NCBI RefSeq assembly: GCF_019976755.1
Contig: NZ_AP023441.1
Coordinates: 4,647,501 to 4,711,500, forward strand
Source of the DNA: Nostoc sp. MS1
GTDB taxonomy: Bacteria > Cyanobacteriota > Cyanobacteriia > Cyanobacteriales > Nostocaceae
Direction: 5' to 3'
Length of the DNA: 64,000 nt
Part shown: one piece after another, positions 60,247-64,000 of the stretch
How positions within the stretch are numbered: position 1 is the stretch's first letter
How the letters are laid out: each line of letters begins with the position of its first letter
Made by a program: the position numbers and the translations under genes
The notes under the pieces: model-generated
The model's input: only the letters and a program-made list of their open reading frames with translations
Databases searched by the model: none
Told to the model about the DNA's origin: nothing

Positions 60247-61203
60247 ATGATTGAGACTAATGTCTCTCGTCGCCACCACGAAACGTTTCTCCAGGTAATT
60301 CAAAGCTATTACCAGCTAACTAAACCTCGGATTATTCCGTTGTTGTTGATTACTACAGCTGGGAGTATGTGGATTGCTGCTCAGGGACAAGTAGACCCTG
60401 TGTTATTGTTAGTCACTATGGCTGGTGGTACTTTAGCTGCTGCTAGCGCCCAAACGATTAACTGCATTTATGACCGGGATATTGATTATGATATGGAACG
60501 GACTCGGCATCGTCCTATGCCATCCGGTAAAGTGCAACCTCGTGATGCGCTAATTTTTGCGATCGCTCTTGCCGTTCTATCTTTTACTCTACTAACAGTA
60601 TTTGCTAATCTTCTTGCCGCTTTACTCGCATTCTCAGGCATTATTTTTTACGTTTTGGTCTATACCCATTGGTTAAAACGTCATAGTACCCAAAATATTG
60701 TCATTGGTGGTGCGGCTGGGGCAATTCCCGCTTTAGTTGGTTGGGCAGCCGTTACAGGTACACTCAGCTGGAGTGCATGGTTAATTTTTGCCATCGTCTT
60801 TTTATGGACACCTCCCCATTTCTGGGCTTTGGCTTTAATGATTCGTGATGACTATGCCAAAGTTGGCATCCCTATGTTACCTGTAGTTGAAGGTAATCAG
60901 GCAACAGTTAAGCAAATCTGGTACTACACACTGATTACAGTGGCCGCTACTTTATTGTTGGTTTATCCTCTGCATTCTAGCGGTATTGTTTATGCTGCGA
61001 TCGCCTTATCTTTAGGGGCAATATTCATTCGCAAATCTTGGCGCTTGCTGCATAACCCAGAGGATCGCACTACAGCCAGAGAATTGTTTCTCTTCTCTAT
61101 CTCCTACATGATGCTGTTGTGTTTGGGAATGGTAGTTGATAGCCTCCCCCTCACCCATCATTTAGTTAATGCTGTTATCAGTCAGTTGCATCTAGTTAGT
61201 TAA
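60247..61203 (+). CDS. ctaB: Protoheme IX farnesyltransferase (haem O synthase)
   Basis: 318 aa UbiA-superfamily prenyltransferase with nine hydrophobic segments. YYQLTKPRIIPLLLITTAGS, the first Asp motif NCIYDRDIDYDMERTRHRPM, HWLKRHSTQNIVIGGAAGAI, and the second motif ALMIRDDYAKVGIPMLPVVE are all intact. It adds farnesyl to protohaem, making haem O, the substrate of CtaA. AAGGA twelve bases before the ATG. Same direction as ctaA, so probably one ctaAB transcript; a hairpin terminator follows the gene. Confidence 0.95.
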   Translation: MIETNVSRRHHETFLQVIQSYYQLTKPRIIPLLLITTAGSMWIAAQGQVDPVLLLVTMAGGTLAAASAQTINCIYDRDIDYDMERTRHRPMPSGKVQPRDALIFAIALAVLSFTLLTVFANLLAALLAFSGIIFYVLVYTHWLKRHSTQNIVIGGAAGAIPALVGWAAVTGTLSWSAWLIFAIVFLWTPPHFWALALMIRDDYAKVGIPMLPVVEGNQATVKQIWYYTLITVAATLLLVYPLHSSGIVYAAIALSLGAIFIRKSWRLLHNPEDRTTARELFLFSISYMMLLCLGMVVDSLPLTHHLVNAVISQLHLVS

Positions 61204-61219
61204 AACATGGATTCTCAAG

Positions 61220-61259
61220 CGATCGCGCTGGTATTATATTGTGGCGCGATCGTATTTTT
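61220..61259 (+). terminator. Rho-independent terminator after ctaB
   Basis: CGATCGCGC (61220-61228) pairs with GCGCGATCG (61244-61252), followed by TATTTTTC. The stem is built from a HIP1 octamer. Confidence 0.78.
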
Positions 61260-61424
61260 CAATATTAAAAAAACTATATTTACTAGTCAGTATCAACTAA
61301 TAACCGATTTTGGGTTAATCCTATATTAGGTTTTAACATCTAACTAATCAAACCTTGATTCCAGCACTTGAGACAGCAGCCATAGAGGCTAAGTGAAGTG
61401 TGGCATAAAATAAACTAAATTCAT

Positions 61425-61673
61425 GTGTCTAAATCAGTCTTTACCGAGAGATACAATCGATTTCGCCAATTACTAATCAAAGCTCGCCAAGTAGCCAGGC
61501 TTACTCAATCTGAGCTATCAACAAAGCTTTCGCGTCCACAGTCATACGTCTCGAAGTATGAACGTGGTGAACGCCGTTTGGATGTAATTGAATTTTTAGA
61601 AGTAGCGGAAGCTCTTGATATTGAACCAGAAACATTTATAAAAACATTGCTTGAAGAAACACAGGAGAAGTAA
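61425..61673 (+). CDS. XRE-family HTH protein, probable R-M controller (C protein)
   Basis: 82 aa from a GTG (an ATG two bases earlier is out of frame). FRQLLIKARQVARLTQSELS, TKLSRPQSYVSKYERGERRL and DVIEFLEVAEALDIEPETFI make a five-helix Cro/CI-type domain with the recognition helix at PQSYVSKYE. It ends two bases before the proposed endonuclease start, and its AGGAG-containing 3' end is that gene's ribosome site. Small XRE proteins in this position act as C proteins that delay the endonuclease after establishment; the role here is by position. General XRE regulators look similar. Confidence 0.82.
   Translation: MSKSVFTERYNRFRQLLIKARQVARLTQSELSTKLSRPQSYVSKYERGERRLDVIEFLEVAEALDIEPETFIKTLLEETQEK
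61663..61667 (+). promoter_or_regulatory. Ribosome binding site for the endonuclease gene
   Basis: AGGAG inside the end of the C-protein gene. It lies eight bases before the ATT at 61676 but more than 100 bases before the first in-frame ATG (61772), so it argues for the ATT start. Confidence 0.6.
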
Positions 61674-61675
61674 TT

Positions 61676-62344
61676 ATTATTATTCAATTTTCAGATTTTA
61701 ACGATGCTGATAATATTATCAACACACAATATCAAGCTGAATGGAACGAAATTAGTAGTAGTCTGACTCAAATGCCTTTGCATATCAAGCCTTCTGATCA
61801 GGCAAAGAAGCAAGGTAATCCTATTTTCGATCCAGTAGGAAGCAATCAACATATAAAAAACTCATTGGTCAAGCAAGGATGGCATAGTAATATCTTAATT
61901 CCAGCAGCATACAGGTTTTTAGGAAAAGACGTTGATTTTGGGAAATCAGGTATCATTCTAGAAAGCCAGTTTTCTAACTATCCATTTCTTTTAAACAATC
62001 TATTACGCTCAGAGCTGTTTTTTAAAGCTAGTATTCATTTTGCAGGCAACGCTACAAAGCTATTAGTTATTATTACAAAAGCTCAAATGTTCCCTGCTTC
62101 TAATAGTACGCTCTATTATGAACAAGCTGTTCAGCAATTAACTGCTTTAATTGAAAATAATGTCTTTGATGTACCAATTAGACTTATTGGATTATTTGAG
62201 CAGCCAAATGTAACTATATCAGCTATTTATACTGTATATCAAAGTACAAGATACTCTAGAATCGCTAATACGCGAATTGAGTGTAGTTGTCAAATAAGTC
62301 CTAGCAGACCAAGAAGTAAGCGTTATAAAATTCAAATAATTTAA
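61676..62344 (+). CDS. BglII-like type II restriction endonuclease, probable ATT start
   Basis: 222 aa if started at ATT 61676. IIQFSDFNDADNIINTQYQA, MPLHIKPSDQAKKQGNPIFD, PVGSNQHIKNSLVKQGW, DVDFGKSGIILESQFSNYPF, LLNNLLRSELFFKA, ITKAQMFPASNSTLYYEQAV and NNVFDVPIRLIGL match, as I recall it, the BglII sequence block by block. The active-site set D87, E96 and Q98 keeps the BglII D84-E93-Q95 spacing. No ATG, GTG or TTG lies in frame between the stop at 61652 and ATG 61772; starting there would remove 32 residues that align with BglII. The predicted target is AGATCT (inference). It is convergent with the methyltransferase, eight bases apart. Confidence 0.88.
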   Translation: MIIQFSDFNDADNIINTQYQAEWNEISSSLTQMPLHIKPSDQAKKQGNPIFDPVGSNQHIKNSLVKQGWHSNILIPAAYRFLGKDVDFGKSGIILESQFSNYPFLLNNLLRSELFFKASIHFAGNATKLLVIITKAQMFPASNSTLYYEQAVQQLTALIENNVFDVPIRLIGLFEQPNVTISAIYTVYQSTRYSRIANTRIECSCQISPSRPRSKRYKIQII

Positions 62345-62352
62345 CCAAAAAA

Positions 62353-63441
62353 TTAGAATAACTCTAACTGAATCTGTTGATTTTTTTGACTTTTATCTGA
62401 GTTTTGTTTACCATTTCCATTGAGATTTGGATCTACAGGAATATCTTCACCTTGTAAAGTAGCTGAAAAAGCTGCTTCCTCATAAAGCAATCGCTCATAC
62501 ATTTCCTGCAAATGGTACTCTTCAGGATATATTTTTGCCTTACTTCTATCTGATGCCTTTTCTCCTACTTGCAAATCAAATCTAAATTTTTCGATTGGCT
62601 GACCTGTAAGCTCAACGTAATCTCGTAAAGTTTTTAGATTTGGAAAACAGCCTTTTTCATCAGGTTTTCCACTGAGCCGCCGAAGAGCTACTTGATGATA
62701 TTTTGAATCTATTTCCGTACCTATAAAGTCTCGGTTGTGGTTTTTGCACACAACTGCTACTGTGCCAGATCCCATATACGGATCAAAAACTAAATTACCT
62801 GCTTGAGTTGTAGCTAATACAATTCTGGCGACTAAATCTTCTGGAAATTGGCAAGGATGTATCGTTTGTTCCTCATGATTATGTTTCACGTTTCGGAATA
62901 ACCAAATGTCTCCAGGATTTTTACCATCTGGATTACATGATAGTTCTCCCTTACGATTCCCTCGATAATGTTTTTTATTTTGATATTTTTGCGGAACCCT
63001 TATGGTATCTAAGTTGAATGTATATTCATTTGTTTTAGTAAACCAAAGAATTGTCTCGTGTCTACAAGAAAATTTCTTTTGAGCATGAAGTCCATGCTGT
63101 CTAGCCCAGATAATTCGATTTCTAGGCAACAAACCCAATGATTCTAATATTGGGAAAAAGCGGACATCAAGAGGTATAATTGTACCTTTATCAGAAAAAG
63201 CGCCTATCTGCCAAAATAGTGAACCTGTTTTTTTTAGAATACGGCTGCACTCTCGCAGTACAATTTTTTGTTCTTCTAAATAAATATCAAGAGCTTGTCT
63301 TGCTTCGTATTCCTTACCTAAATTGTACGGAGGTGAAGATATAATCAAATCAACACATTCATCTGGCAAATTTTTTAATAGTGTTATGCAATCTCCTAAA
63401 ATAATTTGATTTATTGGTAGTGTTTGTTTTTCACTCTTCAA
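62353..63441 (-). CDS. Type II DNA methyltransferase, beta class, probable N4-cytosine (BglII-type partner)
   Basis: 362 aa from a TTG with AGGTAGG upstream. Motif IV LIISSPPYNLG (residues 33-43) comes first and motif I LVFDPYMGSGTVAVV (217-231) later, the beta-class order; SPPY favours N4-cytosine over N6-adenine. The catalytic domain is followed by about 110 residues ending in a polar tail (NLNGNGKQNSDKSQKNQQIQ). The length is close to the M.BglII size I recall. It should protect AGATCT sites from the adjacent endonuclease. Tail-to-tail orientation with the endonuclease gives separate promoters, allowing the methylase to be made first. Confidence 0.9.
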   Translation of the reverse strand: MKSEKQTLPINQIILGDCITLLKNLPDECVDLIISSPPYNLGKEYEARQALDIYLEEQKIVLRECSRILKKTGSLFWQIGAFSDKGTIIPLDVRFFPILESLGLLPRNRIIWARQHGLHAQKKFSCRHETILWFTKTNEYTFNLDTIRVPQKYQNKKHYRGNRKGELSCNPDGKNPGDIWLFRNVKHNHEEQTIHPCQFPEDLVARIVLATTQAGNLVFDPYMGSGTVAVVCKNHNRDFIGTEIDSKYHQVALRRLSGKPDEKGCFPNLKTLRDYVELTGQPIEKFRFDLQVGEKASDRSKAKIYPEEYHLQEMYERLLYEEAAFSATLQGEDIPVDPNLNGNGKQNSDKSQKNQQIQLELF

Positions 63442-63508
63442 TGCTATACCTACCTTTTACAAAAAAAATAGATTTCTTGCAAAACTCCCAAGTTATTAAT
63501 AATTAACC

Positions 63509-63597
63509 GCCGATATAGACGTTCGCGGTAGCGTCTGTCTACGACACTCTCCACGAACGTAGAGAAGTATTCCCGTAGCGTACGCCGATAAACGCCT
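63509..63597. repeat. GACGTTCGCGGTAGCGTC-type interspersed repeat
   Basis: Units such as GTAGCGTC, GAACGTAGAGAAGT and CCCGTAGCGTACGCC belong to a palindromic repeat family frequent in Nostoc spacers. The sequence is far more G+C rich than its flanks. Confidence 0.65.
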
Positions 63598-63742
63598 ATG
63601 AAGAATACTTATGCAAGATGTCTAATAACTGAGTTATTGAATATAATAACCCAAAATAGGTTATTATACAAGCTAAACTATGCGCCGAAATTCGTTGCTT
63701 AGTTGTTTCTTACGTCTGCTCAATTCCCTAAAATAAGCTAAA

Positions 63743-63886
63743 TCACGTCACAAGCAATGGTGAATCAACATCTAAAAGCCAATTTTCATCAACAAATTCT
63801 AGATTTTCATTATAAACAAGAACCAATTCACCAAGTTTTTGAGCTTTACTACTTACAGTTTTTGTATTATCACCAGCATCAGCCAT
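63743..63886 (-). CDS. Short hypothetical ORF or gene fragment
   Basis: 47 aa from ATG 63886: ADAGDNTKTVSSKAQKLGEL, VLVYNENLEFVDENWLLDVD, then SPLLVT and stop. The composition looks coding, but no ribosome site is visible. Just upstream on the same strand, 63914 to the window edge, another frame reads ETITLPRTLQAELISSS, lacks an in-frame start and ends at TAA 63914, so both may be pieces of a decayed locus. The rest of 63442-63742 holds only repeats. Confidence 0.35.
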   Translation of the reverse strand: MADAGDNTKTVSSKAQKLGELVLVYNENLEFVDENWLLDVDSPLLVT

Positions 63887-64000
63887 GAGTAAAAACTTTA
63901 GTTGTAAAAAACGTTATTTGTGAGTAACGCCGATAGAACTGCTAATTAATTCAGCTTGTAGGGTACGAGGTAAGGTGATTGTTTCATAATATTAATCTTG

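Overview
The window reads as the chromosome of a filamentous, heterocyst-forming type cyanobacterium (Nostoc/Anabaena/Trichormus group). This is inferred from the frequent HIP1 octamer GCGATCGC, short tandem heptamer repeats (TCATTAG, GGGAGTA, GTTGACA types) at many gene borders, cyanobacterial-only families (DUF3110, DUF3318, fused ModBC), sucrose-phosphate phosphatase, and a coxBAC/ctaAB block. No phage or plasmid backbone is visible; most of the window is core chromosome with small accessory patches.

Layout. 1-10.6 kb: a probable organosulfur-scavenging cluster with two flavin monooxygenases (the first cut by the left edge), two paralogous sulfonate-type ABC binding proteins, a two-cluster ferredoxin plus a fumarate-reductase/AprA-like flavoprotein, and a divergent 2-oxoglutarate/Fe(II) oxygenase, then a GST and a methyltransferase. 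No permease or ATPase for the transporter is present. 10.9-16.8 kb: UvrD/PcrA helicase, a membrane histidine kinase, a DUF3318 protein and a Uma2-type nuclease-fold protein. 16.9-20.2 kb: a tightly coupled three-gene operon (DUF262 protein, AAA/DUF3696 ATPase, unknown third protein), the best candidate here for an undescribed defence-like system. 20.3-22.1 kb: metF, a decayed DDE transposase gene that itself carries a small structured insertion with a 5-bp direct repeat, and tRNA-Leu(CAG). 22.3-28.7 kb: a secreted hypothetical, a leucine-rich-repeat ROCO GTPase with a membrane tail, and a Tat-exported FAD enzyme with an inserted Rieske centre. 28.7-42 kb: housekeeping and signalling (bioF, ruvA, sucrose-phosphate phosphatase, xseB, a REC-PAS hybrid kinase, an MFS transporter, a second kinase overlapping modBC tail to tail, murQ, DUF3110). 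42.3-48.5 kb: a giant TamB-like protein with an internal 210-bp repeat.

48.6-54.8 kb is accessory: a Ser/Thr kinase fused to a C-type-lectin/FGE fold whose C-terminus resembles a diversity-generating-retroelement variable region, an orphan antitoxin-like gene, a pseudogene with one internal TGA, a ParE-type toxin-antitoxin pair, and a copper amine oxidase. 54.9-61.2 kb: the respiratory block coxB-coxA-coxC, divergent from ctaA-ctaB (haem A synthesis), together sufficient for an A2-type aa3 cytochrome oxidase. 61.4-63.4 kb: a type II restriction-modification system strongly resembling BglII (controller, endonuclease, convergent N4-cytosine-type methyltransferase), in which the endonuclease appears to start at an ATT codon. 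The right edge is repeat-rich and degenerate.

All functional calls come from reading motifs and recalled families; no database search was run. Start codons were moved inward where the upstream part is heptamer repeat or where a Shine-Dalgarno sequence decided the matter.
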